64,000 nucleotides of DNA from Aspidapion aeneum (GCA_963576565.1 OY755038.1:12539756-12603755), one strand, 5' to 3'; shown: positions 53,067-64,000, counted from the first letter of the stretch. Translations and numbers: made by a program. Notes: generated from the letters alone by a model not told the origin.

Positions 53067-53993
53067 GTGTTATAGGAATAATGCATTCCTAAAAAACATA
53101 AAACGGTCCATTGAACGTTCATAGCTGGACATTGGACATACAATGGACATCCAATGTACGATACATAATGCACATAGTGATGTAAATGGAAATATTGGAA
53201 ATTTCCGAAGGTGTCTCGGAAATATTGGAAATGGATGATTCTACCAAAAGTGGGCTATATGGATATCATTTTTGGTCATTGCCTTTAAATAACAGTACAG
53301 CACAGTAAATAATTTAGTTTTTTTAAATTTATGTAACTAATTAGGTGTAAGCTAAGAAACATTTATTTTCTCGAATTTTAGGAATTATTGCATTAAAATT
53401 CCAGAGGGATGAGTACCAGAGGAATGAGTTTTTTAATGGTTTTCCAATTTATATCAAAATCTATTTAGACTACTAAACTTAAGTTTTATATAAACAAAGT
53501 TCTTATACTTATAATTTAAAAACAATCATCAAAAAAATTATACTATTGTTATCAGTCGAATATTTACTTACCAGAGGGATGATAATTGAAGCGTTCCTTT
53601 TTGATTTCTCCGAAAAAAACTAATTTTCTGTCGAAAATAAAAAGATCTATAACTTAAACCAAACTAAAGTTGACATTATCTGTCACAACTTGTCACCCTC
53701 ACAAGTAAATTAGATACCCAGGGCCGTCTATTTCTCTAGAAATTCACCGGTGGTATTCACAAATATTGTGTTATTAAAAATGGAGCACGTTTAAAATTGT
53801 AAAATTTTCCGGAGAAGATGTAAATTCGGATTTTCAAAAATATGACTGCAAACTTAAGTTTTATCAATTTTTTGATAAATAGTTAAGACTTGGTTAAATA
53901 GTATTTATTAGGATATTTTTTTCAATTTGAGTTCTTAATATTTGGTTTGGGACTACACCAGAGGAATGAGGTATATTATACACTTGCAATTTT
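53067..53993. repeat. AT-rich DNA with dispersed 'accagagg' words
   Basis: 'accagagg(a/g)atgag' or close variants occur at about 53401, 53414, 53572 and 53955. 53105-53170 repeats 'ggacat' and 'caatg' words. No gene. Confidence 0.35.
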
Positions 53994-54610
53994 AGCTCAC
54001 ACATATACTATACTATAGTAGTGTGAGCTATGGTGATCCTAACTTTTTCGAGAAAAAAAAAGTTGCTCCGATTTCAAAAATTTTTATATATCTTTGCGTT
54101 TCAGATGATTTTGAAACTTTTTTGTTGCGCCGTCTGTCTGTCTGTCTGTATGTCTGTCTGTCTGTCTGTATGTCTGTAACGACCAACGCGCATAACTCAA
54201 AAACCGCTTGGTCGATTTTAATGAAATTTGGTACCTAGGCTGGGTTTTGGGCCGAGATGGTCCCATTTAAAAATGAACAAAATCCACCGAACACAAACCA
54301 AATAAAAGGGTGGGGGTATATTTCAAAAATTAGAGTTTAAGTGAAAATATGGCGTGTGTGATATCAAACGAAAAGTAATTGAGTCCGGAGTTTAACAAAA
54401 TACATTTTAGTTTTTATTTTTTTAAGGGTGGGGGTAGATTTCAAAAATTTGAGTTTAAGTCAAAACATGGCTTGTGTGGTATCAAACAAAAGGTAATTTA
54501 GTCTGGAGTTGAATAAAATATATTTTAGTTTTTAGTTATATTAGCTCACACGTACACTATAACTATAGTACCTAGTGTGAGCTTAGGGGCCCATATATTG
54601 GCAGAGTATT
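53994..54610 (+). mobile_element. Family A element, copy A10
   Basis: Complete: palindrome, (GTCT)n at 54131-54180, core, two subunits, hairpin and 'ggcagagtatt', with T-tracts on both sides. Confidence 0.7.
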
Positions 54611-55771
54611 TTTATACATAAAACTCAATTGCTCCATAAAGAAAACATTTTGTTTTAAATCTTATAACTAAAACTATGCTTCATTTGCAGTGTGTGTTTG
54701 AAAAATATGCATTCCCACTCCACAGCACCTTTTGTGTAGAATCATCCAAATATTGGAAATATTGTAAAAAATATTATATTTTATATTTTGTAACCTTAGG
54801 GAGCGTTCTTAAATTACGCAACGCAAAAATTCAGGATTTTTGCCCCCACCCCCCCTCGTAACGCATTTTCAAGAAAAAACACATCAAAATAACATAAAAT
54901 TCGTAATTTACAGATAGGCCCTTATAAGCATTAAACTTCCTATAGAACAATTTTTATTTCCAATACTATAGAATAAATATTCCCTTTTTTCTTATTTTTT
55001 TAATATTTCATATATTTTCAATATGTCCATATATTTCCAATGTTTCAGGAAATATTTCCGGAAATATTTCCGATAATATATTTCTGGAAATTTTACGCAC
55101 ACTCTGTTTTTTTAATACCTTCACATTTTCCGTGATGTAAAGATAGACTTGTTATACATCGTTAGTTTAATGACGTTTTTTTCTCATTTAACTAAAACCG
55201 TTTCCGAAATTCCCATGTTATATTTTATCTGGGACACCTTGTAGATATAATAATAAATTATAAACTTTTTAATAACATATACACCTCTCTGTTATTTAAT
55301 GCATTAATAATAAGGTTTATTGTATTGACGTCAATAGGTTTAATTTTTTTAGTTATAGGTCAATATACTAAACACTAATAAACGAAGTCTGACGGTTCTA
55401 ATATTTTTCCATCTAACATAATTGTTTTCTCATCGATATCTTTTGTGGTTATAACCCGAAAAAAATTATTTTTGGAAACATTTCATCATCTTAATTTGAA
55501 TAATACTTAACTCAAATTTTATGAAAATCCCTAGTGTTCTTTTTAAAATACCGCGAAAAACCTCAACTCTCCTATAAGAGCCTATGCTAATCACACCTCC
55601 GAAAAAAAACTGATGTTTTTAGGTTTGTTGATCGAGCACTGTATTTTTTTTTTTTGGTGGCTTTGTTGTTTTTAGGGGTTTTTGGAGACTTCAAATTTTG
55701 ACAATTTAACAGCCATTGTGTTAGAAGTTTCACCACGGCCGCTTTTCTCAGAGTTTTTTATAATATTTAAA
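54611..55771. other. AT-rich DNA, nothing recognised
   Basis: 'cttaaattacgcaacgcaaa' with a C-run at 54805-54855 recurs at 56113-56165, a dispersed repeat. A shorter match occurs near 9361-9400. No gene. Confidence 0.4.
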
Positions 55772-55876
55772 TGGAATGGACTCCCTGCGACAGTTTTCCC
55801 TGCAGATTACAACCTGAACCGTTTCAAAACCAACGTGCACCAACATTTCCTCTCACTTGCCGCTTCTCGAGCGTGA
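55772..55876 (+). pseudogene. C-terminal tail of a LINE reverse transcriptase
   Basis: The frame reads WNGLPATVFPADYNLNRFK, then TNVHQHFLSLAASRA and a stop. W(N).LP..v(F)p..ynl..FK..v...l is the familiar final segment of jockey/CR1-like LINE ORF2 proteins, after the reverse transcriptase. Only about 34 codons are recognisable, and the catalytic domain is absent, as expected for a 5'-truncated copy. No poly-A tail is obvious directly downstream. Confidence 0.55.
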
Positions 55877-56639
55877 TAGGGATCTCGTTGCAAATGCGCA
55901 TACCCGTAAAAAAAAACAGTCGCTTGTAAAAGTAAAAATTTGGTGGTGGTACCGAATTTAATTTTGCTAGTTTGCAGAGGCAGTGTTACCACTACCACAA
56001 CGAAGTGTCAAAAAAGAATTCGAAAAACCCCCTATTTTATTAAAATTTCAATTAGTAGTGCCGTTTAAAAAAAAACATTGCGGAAAAACCTCATTCATTC
56101 CATAAGGGAATGTTCTTAAATTACGCAACGCGAAAATTTGGGATTTATGTCCCCCCCCCCATTGTAACGCATTTTCAAGCAAAAATACATTAAAAAAACA
56201 TTGAGTATAACGCAAGGTCAAACCGCGCCTCCCCCCCGTTAATAACAACACCCCCGGGAAACTAGCTGATGTTTTTAGGTTTGTTAATCAAACACTGTAT
56301 TTTTTTGTTGGCCTTGTTGGTGCGGTTTTATCCGAGAAGGCCGACCCCACTTCTGGGGTTTTAGTGTCAAAAGAAAATCTTCAAGATATCAAGAACAGTC
56401 TTTTATTCTTTAAATCTGATTTTCTTCGACAACTTTTTCAATGGATATTAAAGATTTATTTGTACAAAATTTAAGTTTAATTAACTGGTCTATATAAATC
56501 AATTACTATTTGCACAACTCTTCTAGAATTCGGTAAAAATCGTAAACGTAAGCACTTTAAAAATATTTCTACATGATCAAAGTCAATTCATTTTTACTAA
56601 GTACCTATATTATAAATAGTTCTATCCAATAAATACAGG
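55877..56639. other. AT-rich DNA, nothing recognised
   Basis: Contains one dispersed repeat near 56113-56165 (shared with 54805-54855). No coding signal. Confidence 0.35.
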
Positions 56640-57006
56640 TAAATCCCTACTTAACCCTGTTATTTGGATTATCTCTCTGTACCCTTTAATCAAGAGTCTG
56701 TCTCGGTTTCTTCCTCGATGCGAATCAGTCTTTCTCTGTCGCTCATTAGTGCTCGTCGCAGCGTGGCACCGAATGAAACCAACCAACGCAACGCGCACTT
56801 CGATCTTTAAACCATCCCTGCGATCTCTGTCTGTCAGTTTCGCTCGTGCTTTTCATTTGTTTTGCTTTTTTCTCGCGTCGCGCGGTGCACGTGCTTTGTC
56901 GATTGTGCGCGCGGTTTTTTCGACAAGTGGTTACTTGTTTGTTGTGTTGGAATATAGGTGTTTCTTTGTTAATTCTTTTTTTTGTTCTGCCAGTTTTAAT
57001 CCACAG
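56640..57006 (+). promoter_or_regulatory. Candidate promoter and 5' exon ending at a splice donor
   Basis: From about 56690 to 56930 the DNA is less AT-rich and CpG-rich ('ttttctcgcgtcgcgcggtg', 'gattgtgcgcgcgg'). An insect initiator-like TCAGTC lies near 56727. A strong donor CAG|GTGAGTG lies at 57006/57007. It belongs to none of the repeat families seen. An ATG at about 56773 opens a Ser/Phe-rich frame with no recognisable domain. I favour a non-coding 5' exon. The gene is unknown. Confidence 0.35.
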
Positions 57007-57143
57007 GTGAGTGCATGGGAGTTAGTAGCACACTATACAACAAGGAATAAAATGAAACTTATACCTATCACGGTGTTTGTTGCACTAAATTCAAACAACA
57101 CGAAACATTGCGTAAATAAATATGTTTTGTGGGATATTAACTA

Positions 57144-57694
57144 CAGTGAAACCTCCTATAAGCGGACACTCACGTTTTGGTCGATTATGTCCGCTTATTG
57201 GAGGTGTCCGCTTATGAGAGAGAACTTCGAAATTTGAATATATATTTATTAACAATTTCCGCTGCTTGAGTCTTTCCGATATTAAATTTTTCAGCGATCT
57301 TTTGTGCTGATAGATGTTCCTTCTCCGAAATGTTAACAACTTCCCTTTTTTCACGTAAACTAAGAAGTTTTTTACTAGGCGCAATTTCAAAGAGATCTAT
57401 TACTACCCAACTGAACAATAAAAATAAAGCACAGCAGTCCCGTCGAATAAAATATTTTGTAAATACGACAGAGTATTAAGTCTCCGCGTTCAAACGAAAA
57501 AAGGTAATTCCCCGGCTCCAGAGTGCGTTGTTGCCAACATACTACATAATATTAATGCCCATGTCGTGCAGAGCTCCGTCCGAGAGGTTTCCGTCCGGTT
57601 AAGGGAGGTTTCAGAATTTTTGAACCAAAAGAAATTGTCCGCGTCCGGTTATTAGAGTGTCCGGTTATAGGAGTGAATAGGAGAAGTTTCACTG
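57144..57694 (-). mobile_element. Pogo/Tigger-type element (551 bp) with transposase remnant
   Basis: CAGTGAAACCTCCTATAAGC and the inverse end 'aagtttcactg' are flanked by TA (57142-57143 and 57695-57696). 'gtccgcttat' and 'gtccggttat' words fill both ends. The right part matches window positions 1-36. Confidence 0.75.
57212..57418 (-). pseudogene. Pogo-type transposase N-terminal HTH (CENP-B N-like)
   Basis: The minus-strand frame contains LSLREKREVVNISEKE, followed by LSAQKIAEKFNIGKTQAAEI. This is the L(S/T)l.eK.eii...e......iA..f.v.ks.v..I pattern of the psq/CENP-B N-terminal helix-turn-helix used by pogo transposases to bind their ends. The frame stops soon after (RSSLS), and the CENP-B HTH and DDE domains are missing, so the element is an internally deleted relic. 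It lies within matching pogo-type termini. Confidence 0.7.
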
Positions 57695-57696
57695 TA

Positions 57697-58440
57697 ATTA
57701 CAATCTCAAGAGACAAAACGTGACACTTTTATGCCTATAATGACGGAAAAAAGGTGCAAATAGGAATCCCATAAATAAATTGATTTCAAGAGACATAATT
57801 TTTGGCGTGTTTTTGTTAATTTCGAGGGGTGCCTGTTTGGAAACTGGGAATTTGTGGCAATTGAGTATAATTTAAAGAAAATATTTTGATAAAAAATCGC
57901 GTAGAACGCAGATAACCGTCGGAATTCGGGCGATTTCTACTTTTTTGTGAAAATCGCCAAAATCCATTTCGAAATTCGATCAAAATTTGCGTAAATCATA
58001 TGCAATTTCTGAAAATTGCTTGAAAGATTTCTCAAAAGGATTAATGGAAATTGAAAAATCACCTGCGTATGAACTCTCGAATTAATGAATGAGCGTATGA
58101 ACTCTTGAAACCTGGTGAAAGTCAAACGCGCATGGGATCTCACGGGATTTCCGCATCCCTATTGGTCCTGACATGGAGAGATGCTCATTATACTAGTTTA
58201 TCACATTCGCCAAATACACTTACTTATTACAATCTTAATTTTGAACAAGACAAGGCGTGTTTATTAACGTTGCGAATGCCAGAGACCAATGCTGGGTTGA
58301 ATGTCCTTCTGTCGGTAACGCTAGGAAATCTACTGGACATTAGCCTGGAGAACACGTCTGCATATGCGGGGAAAATGCAGGAAATCACTGCAATAAAAGT
58401 GCAGGTCGTGGTTCAAGACATGGGCAAATTGGTGACGTAA
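57697..58440. other. Mixed DNA with an unassigned frame at 58105-58440
   Basis: A 111-codon plus-strand frame here is less AT-rich than its surroundings but has no recognisable motif. The opposite strand carries the frame described next. Neither is assigned. Confidence 0.3.
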
Positions 58441-58605
58441 TTAAACGGGTCTAATGTCTGCAGAATTTCCTTCAGTACTTGAACTAAGTGGAATTTGCAG
58501 ATCCGAGGTAAAACGTACCGACAACGGGATGAATTTTATGCCGTCGAAAGTTGGAAAACCAATGTTATGGGATGCAACTTCTTGCAAACATACATTGGCA
58601 AAATC
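58441..58605 (-). CDS. Possible terminal exon or old TE frame, interrupted by G2
   Basis: On the minus strand, skipping the G2 insertion, 'ttgtggtatag' just upstream (59336-59346) could act as an acceptor. The frame then reads DFANVCLQEVASHNIGFPTF, then DGIKFIPLSVRFTSDLQIPL and STEGNSADIRPV with a stop at 58441. Codon use is balanced and unlike the AT-rich repeats. I do not recognise the protein. G2 inserted inside this segment, duplicating 'gcaaaatc'. It could equally be a chance frame. Confidence 0.25.
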   Translation of the reverse strand, partial: DFANVCLQEVASHNIGFPTFDGIKFIPLSVRFTSDLQIPLSSSTEGNSADIRPV

Positions 58606-59324
58606 CGAGGGGTGAACAGCTAACCCAAAATGTGTACACCGATTGTGAAAATCCACAATCTTTTGCTAAGATTGTGAGGGATTGTGAAAGATTGTGAGGG
58701 ATTGTGGCAAGATTGTGAAAGATTGTGAGGGATTGTGAAAGATTGTGAGGGATTGTGAAGGATTGTGGTAAGATTGTGAAGGATTGTGGTAAGATTGTGA
58801 AGGATTGTGAGAGATTGTGAGAGAATGTGACAGATGGTGGAGGACTGTGCAGCGGCGTAGCGCGCCTGAAGGGGCGGGGTGGGCACCGTCCCATCAAAAA
58901 TTCTTGCGACCAAAAAAAAAAAAAAGATCATCGTCTATAGTTTCCTTTGCCGCCCTCTTCATTTACCGTTCCCGGACCTGCTGCTTCATAACCGAGGGGT
59001 GACCAGCTGATCCCAAAATGTGTGCGCCGATTGCGGCGAAAATCCACCATCTTTTGCTAAGATTGTGAGGGAACCCCAAAATGTGTACGCCGATTGCGAA
59101 AATCCACAATCTTTTCCACAATCTTTTGCTAAGATTGTGAGGGAATGTGTAAAGATTGTGAGGGATTGTGAAGGATTGTGGTAAGATTGTGAAGAATTGT
59201 GGTAAAATTGTGAAGGATTGTGAGAGATTGTGTGTGATTGGGAGGGATTGTGTAAAGATTGTGAAGGATTGTGAACAGATTGTGAGAAATGTGTACACCG
59301 ATTGTGAGAGCTGTTCACCCCTCG
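58606..59324. mobile_element. G element, copy G2: same termini class, different decamer array
   Basis: CGAGGGGTGAACAGCT (16 bp) is perfectly inverted at the two ends, and 'gcaaaatc' is duplicated (58598-58605 and 59325-59332). A 10-bp unit GATTGTGAGG/GATTGTGAAG fills 58670-58830 and 59150-59300. A GC-rich core at 58850-58990 contains 'agcggcgtagcgcgcc' and 'ttcttgcgaccaaaa', shared in inverse with the core of G1. A second left-end-like word 'ccgaggggtgaccagctgat' occurs internally at 58993, so the interior is rearranged. Confidence 0.8.
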
Positions 59325-60866
59325 GCAAAATCCTATACCACAAAATTTTAAAAATTAACAGTTGTAGAACAAAAAAACATACAAAAATTAATATTGAAAA
59401 AATAGTCCATTTCTCAAAGTGGAGTTTTCAATATGACGATTTAGGAGACCGATTTCATTTTATTCCATTTGCATGTAACTTGAGTGTCCTTCAAGTGATG
59501 AGACTACGAGAATGATTTCACAATTGTATCATTCAAATGATCAGTCTGGAAATTAAGCCCTAGGCAACGCGCCTTGTGGAACCCTTAGAAAACTAGTTGT
59601 TCAATGTTTGAAGAGAGAACATGGTGTTGTTGGAAAACGGTTTCTTTACTTATGTTTAATTTCATTTATTTTATGGTTATTGGTCTTTATTCTGCCTACA
59701 ATACCGAAAAAAAATCCCTGAAGTTTGTCACCTATGTCTGTGGGAAGGACATTATTACCTACATGTTTTAATATTGGAGACATAAACTAAAAAAGTATCT
59801 ATTTAATAACATCTGCGTATTGAGGTCTGCTATCTTTCTTTGTTTCAAATATTTTATCTATCTAAATATATCTACACCATTTTTCTGAAAATATTTTCAA
59901 TACATATAGGTGTTTATTTAGATACTTTTGCTTTTTCTTATCAGGACACTCCTTTCCGGGAAACGTTAACGTTGCAAACCGATATTTACTTTAAAATTTA
60001 TTGGTTTTAAAATTTTGTTTGGACAACCTTAAAAAATTTAGTACATCAGGTTATCTCTCGTAATTTCCAGCAAATTATATTTTTTTGGGTAAACCAGGTT
60101 TTAGACAAAGTTTATTGCTATCACAAAAAATATTTAAAGTAGGCCTTATTTACGGATATCACATACCAGTTTTTTTTAAGAAAATACCTCTCTAAAGCCA
60201 CGATTCACCAAACAAACTAAAGCATTGTTCTGACTCTTGCAAAAGTTGCATTTTATGGAAAAGTGGTATTCTGACAAAGTCGTCCTCTTCGAGAGCTCGT
60301 GGGTACGTTCTCGGTTCCGAGTGGAGTCGGTACTTCAAAGGCTTTGTTTGCGAACGTGTTAAAGGGGACTGATCAGAATTTAATGGAATTTATAGTTTGT
60401 ATTGTTCGGGACTGTCTCGAACATTCGGTGAACTCGAACGAAGTTGCTAACCGGCACTATTTCAAATTCTTGTTTTTTAAAGTTTATCTATCAATGATAA
60501 CTCTTTGGCAACCCGACTAAGGAAGCGACAAAACCTGAATGACAGTAATGCAGTACTATTACACTATTAAAATTTTTTTAAAAACTTTACTAGCTAAAAT
60601 AATGTCAGGAATCCCTGTAATTTACTTTGTTTGAATGGAAACCATATTTGTTTATTTGTATAATCGAATCACGTCCTGTATACAGGGATGCATGTTTCAC
60701 TTTGGCCTATAAATATATTTGTTATCCCTTTCAACTGGTCGATAAGTTCTATGAGTTCTAGGATGTAACGAGTTTTTAAAGAAAATAAGGTTTGTGTACC
60801 GGTATTTATAATGTGCGTCTTCAGCTCGCCACCGGCACGAGCCGCGGCTGACTCCAAAACATTTTA
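59325..60866. other. No recognised gene
   Basis: AT-rich to 60250; 60285-60500 is less AT-rich but the frame there has no known motif. Confidence 0.35.
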
Positions 60867-60944
60867 TCCGACTAATCCATTTCTCTATTGTCTCCGACTA
60901 ATCCATTTCTCTATTGTCTCCGACTAATCCATTTCTCTATTGTC
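60867..60944. repeat. 26-bp tandem repeat, three copies
   Basis: The unit starting 'tccgactaatccatttctct' is present three times without change. Confidence 0.9.
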
Positions 60945-61325
60945 TAGTGGAAATTTTGTTCTTCTCTCTTCTTGTTCTCTGGCAAAAAAAATGGCGATTG
61001 TCCCCGCCTGAGACCACCTAATTTATTTCTATATTAGTTAGAATTTGTTTTATAAACACAATTTTTTTGCATATTTTAGCTGTAATTAATTTTTTTTTAG
61101 ACCGACTGGAAAACAAGTACGTATACGCGTATATTTTTTTATTTTTGGAAAATTTTCCGTTTTCAACAGGCCCGGAAAAAGAACAAAGAGACAGGAAAAT
61201 CTATTTTTACGGTCCCTTTTTTAAAAATGATTTAAAATATAAAGTGACATTTAAAATTAAGCATGAATTAATTGAAATATAGTCAATTATAAATACAACC
61301 TATGGGTTTTTTGATTAGTTATAAA
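60945..61325. other. AT-rich DNA, nothing recognised
   Basis: No coding or repeat signal supported. Confidence 0.4.
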
Positions 61326-62939
61326 TATCCCAAGCAGCATTTGGACATCATATTACGTTACCCATACGTTGCTTGCGATAAACGAGACGTCGGGTGCCGA
61401 CGTCGTTTCGACCGCCTGACGACCCTCGTTTGCACCTAAATGGGGAATACAAATTCGGGTCGCTACGACGTCAGCATCTGACCTTATAGGTAATAGAGTT
61501 TACCAATTAACAACGTAATTGTACGTTGGATTTCCGTCACTTAAATTTAGTCGCAAACAGGTAAGTTGCGTTTGGTTTCGTTTCTATTGCCTAGAATACA
61601 TATAGTTTTTGCTAAAAAGAATTCCTGTCGAGTAACTAAAATTATACCTGATAAGTAAATATTTTACACTTATTATAACAAGTCTCATAAAAATGGGTGC
61701 ATTTTACAAATGACAATTATAGTCATGCATGAAAGGGGGTATTACAATATTAATAATTTATATTTTAAAGCAGGAATCCAACAAAAATTTTACAACGAAG
61801 ACATGTTTATTAATAAATGTGATTGAAATACTTTCAAAAAAAGCAAGCGCTCCTGAAATATGCAAGATTTACTAAAATATATATTTGTTAAATAGATCTA
61901 ATTTTTATTATTTTTTTTATTTCTGTAAAAAAAATATTTTGCTGCCTCACTTAATTCAAATTTGTTAATAATTTTGCAATTATTCTTTCATTTCTACTTA
62001 AAATTAGAAAAAGAAAAAATATTTTATAATGGCCGACAGACGCTAACCTTTCTAGAATGGCGGATTACTGTGTCTGACTTAATGTGAACTAATAATATAC
62101 CAATTCGGACCGGGTCTCCACTTTTGGTTGTGAAAGATAACCAAAGAGTCGAAGTCCGACGTCCGGCAAACGTATTTCGTCCCATTAAATTCGGACGTTC
62201 GCCCCGCATGATTTTGCGTCGGCCTACCAAGGGATTGGAACTCAACGTCCGCTCTTTTTGTACTACAATAGGTAAAGCACACGGTCCCAAAGCTAACTAC
62301 CCACCGAAATCATTGTTTTTTTTATATTTTTTAGAAATGTTTGTTTTAATATCAAAAATCTAAAGGGAAATAAAACCCATACCCCACGTGTGGGAAGAGG
62401 ATGGGGTATTATGGTTTCCAAAATCCAAAAAAGATGTAAAACTGCGTCATGTCCTGAAACGTAGCCGTCCTGACCAAAATATCTCTTGACCAAACAAATG
62501 CACTTGTTCGGTTATGGGCGTCTATAAATGACAGTAGGCTGTACATGTGACGCGTTGGCCATATGAACGGACGTGGAATAGGTCAAGTAAAAGTTACGGA
62601 AAATACACCAACCAAACTAAACGCTAGTTTAGGTCTGAGGTTAGGGTCTTCACCGGACGTACCCGACGCCGACGTCTGTTGGTCGTTGGGCTGGTCAGAG
62701 TTTTTGTACGTCGCACAAACGAACGTAAGACCGACGTTGGGAAATTAATGGTATATTGCGTTGCATTATTTGACGTCGTGAGATCGTTAAAAAAACGGAC
62801 GTATATTTGATAACGTCGGTTTTGATATGAATGCGACGTCGCTTAACGCATAATCAATCTTGCAACTTAAAATTCCACTAAATCCGACGTCGGTTCAGGT
62901 CACATTAGGTTGTAAGTCATATAAATGTTTCTTGGGATA
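61326..62939. mobile_element. Element V: 1.6-kb inverted-repeat element rich in GACGTC
   Basis: TATCCCAAGCAGCATTTGGA is mirrored at the right by the inverse of TATCCCAAGAAACATTTATA. TA is present at both outer edges. The word (C)GACGTC(G) and close variants recur about a dozen times, mainly in 61380-61480, 62140-62270, 62640-62730 and 62770-62890. Frames of up to 88 codons at 62024-62290 overlap on both strands and match nothing. It is probably a non-autonomous DNA transposon of undetermined superfamily. Confidence 0.6.
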
Positions 62940-63781
62940 ATAGCTTTTGAGTCAGTACTTTAATATCTACATGTAGAGTAGTATGTTTGTAGTTTTTATC
63001 TCGTTTTAAAAAAAATATTATTTACATGTTGGTTGTGTTTGTGCTGTTTTATACCGGTATAAAAAAAATACGTACGATACACGACCGGAAACTATCTTTA
63101 CAGGTCTAGTAACGTAAATAGCTATTAATTGTATTTTCTCCCAATTGTGGTTGGGTTTGCTCCTGTTTCTAAAACAATAAAAACATATAACTGAGAATCA
63201 AAACGTTTTATAAAAATCTCTACTTTAACTAAATTTGTTTTATTGTCAATCCCCTTTTTTCCTTTTCTCATAATTTTTAAATTTAAAATGGCCGGAAAGA
63301 ATCTTTAAACAATATAATATTACTTAGATTTTTATAAATATTAAAATAATTATTGTTTATTTTTTAGTTATTATTCCTAACCGATTTTTCTCGATAAAAA
63401 TAAGTAACCGTTTTTGCAAACAATCAAATAAAAAGTTAAACAGGGTCGATTTTCTATGACCACAGTTATATAATTATACAGGTGTAATGTCCCTCTTAAG
63501 TTGATTTTTTCTTCGTGTAATAAAAATGCACCACAAACCACAGTTACACAAAATTTTTCTCAGTGTAATATAACTGCATTAGTGTCATTTGGTCCAAGTG
63601 TGACGTCATATATTTGTTTCCCATATGAACAATGCTTTGAGTGACAGTATTTTGCTTCTTGTTGATATATCTTCTTTGACTAAGGACCGTTTTCTTAATG
63701 GCGGGTTGACTCTGAGTTAACTTAACTCGCGTTCTTGTTGTGGATTACGGAGTTGACCTATAGTTAAATTTCCTGGATTTA
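62940..63781. other. No recognised gene
   Basis: AT-rich; 63690-63770 has 'ggttgactctgagttaactt' and 'gagttgacctatagtta' words. Confidence 0.35.
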
Positions 63782-63923
63782 TACCCTGTTTCCACCAATG
63801 CATGCCCACCCCGGTTTAAAAAACGCATCAGGTGACGCTGCATTTAAAACCGGTGCAAATCCATGGGCCATCACGTGATGCGTTTTTTGAATCGGGTGGG
63901 CATGCATTAATGGAAACAGGGTA
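63782..63923. mobile_element. Family J MITE, copy J3 (uninterrupted)
   Basis: TACCCTGTTTCCACCAATGC and its inverse, 142 bp, flanked by TTA on both sides (63779-63781 and 63924-63926). It supplies the empty site for the A3 insertion in J2 and supports a PIF/Harbinger-type MITE. Confidence 0.7.
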
Positions 63924-64000
63924 TTATGAGGAACTCTAAACCAAGGGTCAACTTGTCAACCTTCCTTGAAAGCACGGATTAGTGTGCGCCCAAGGTTATC

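Noticed and set aside
58565..59343. Frames reading HNLSQSFTIL repeats
   Set aside because: Translation of the GATTGTGARG array of G2; not a protein gene.
62024..62363. Frames of 67-88 codons in element V
   Set aside because: They overlap on both strands within the GACGTC-rich repeat and show no motif.

Overview
This window looks like repeat-dense intergenic or intronic DNA from an animal, most likely an arthropod and probably an insect. It is strongly AT-rich. It has no long intact reading frames, no operons and no prokaryotic gene packing. The recognisable coding remnants are typical of insect genomes: hAT with DUF4371, P/THAP9-like, mariner, PIF/Harbinger, pogo/Tigger, Penelope-like and LINE. 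I cannot name the species from sequence alone. No complete protein-coding gene is visible. The best host-gene candidates are a 40-codon putative first coding exon at 15874-15993 ending in a good splice donor, and a CpG-richer putative 5' exon ending at 57006.

Layout. 0-5.4 kb: a pogo/Tigger end, a decayed hAT element, and a nested stack in which a TA-flanked element (family C) carries a family B insertion, a 58-bp perfect palindrome and a family D element; part of the stack is tandemly duplicated. 5.4-12 kb: GTCT-microsatellite elements (family A, Helentron/HINE-like), more D, C and J elements, and one P/THAP9-like C-terminal coding exon (9766-9958, minus). 13-15.2 kb: tandem repeats, a Tigger-type MITE and a 49-bp perfect palindrome with 8-bp direct repeats. 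15.5-16 kb: candidate gene start. 16.9-22.7 kb: a 1.4-kb P-like element (F1), a Penelope-like fragment, and a mariner transposase broken at the third catalytic position by a second F element. 23-28.6 kb: MITEs, small hAT elements with clean 8-bp target duplications, and a PIF/Harbinger element with frameshifted transposase. 29-36.4 kb: further A, B, C, D, E and H copies. 37 kb: an inverted-repeat element whose arms are tRNA-Gly-like. 39-41.3 kb: a THAP-domain exon with an in-frame stop, and a second hAT/DUF4371 copy. 41.3-44 kb: a foldback element into one arm of which a 1.56-kb giant palindrome has inserted. 44-54.6 kb: D, hAT, A, G and F elements. 55.7-64 kb: a LINE tail, the CpG-rich exon candidate, a pogo-type element, a second G element, a 1.6-kb GACGTC-rich inverted-repeat element (V), and a J MITE.

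How the parts relate. Nearly everything is transposon archaeology. Several insertions can be checked inside the window because a second copy supplies the empty site: A in J, D in C, the giant palindrome in the foldback arm, and a 76-bp palindrome in repeat R. The least familiar signals are (i) three minute, nearly perfect palindromes (49, 58 and 76 bp) flanked by direct repeats of about 8-9 bp; (ii) the G elements, which share terminal repeats but are filled with unrelated 10-bp tandem arrays; and (iii) family B, with repeated GCGTGCGTAAAA motifs and a recurring reading frame of about 145 codons.
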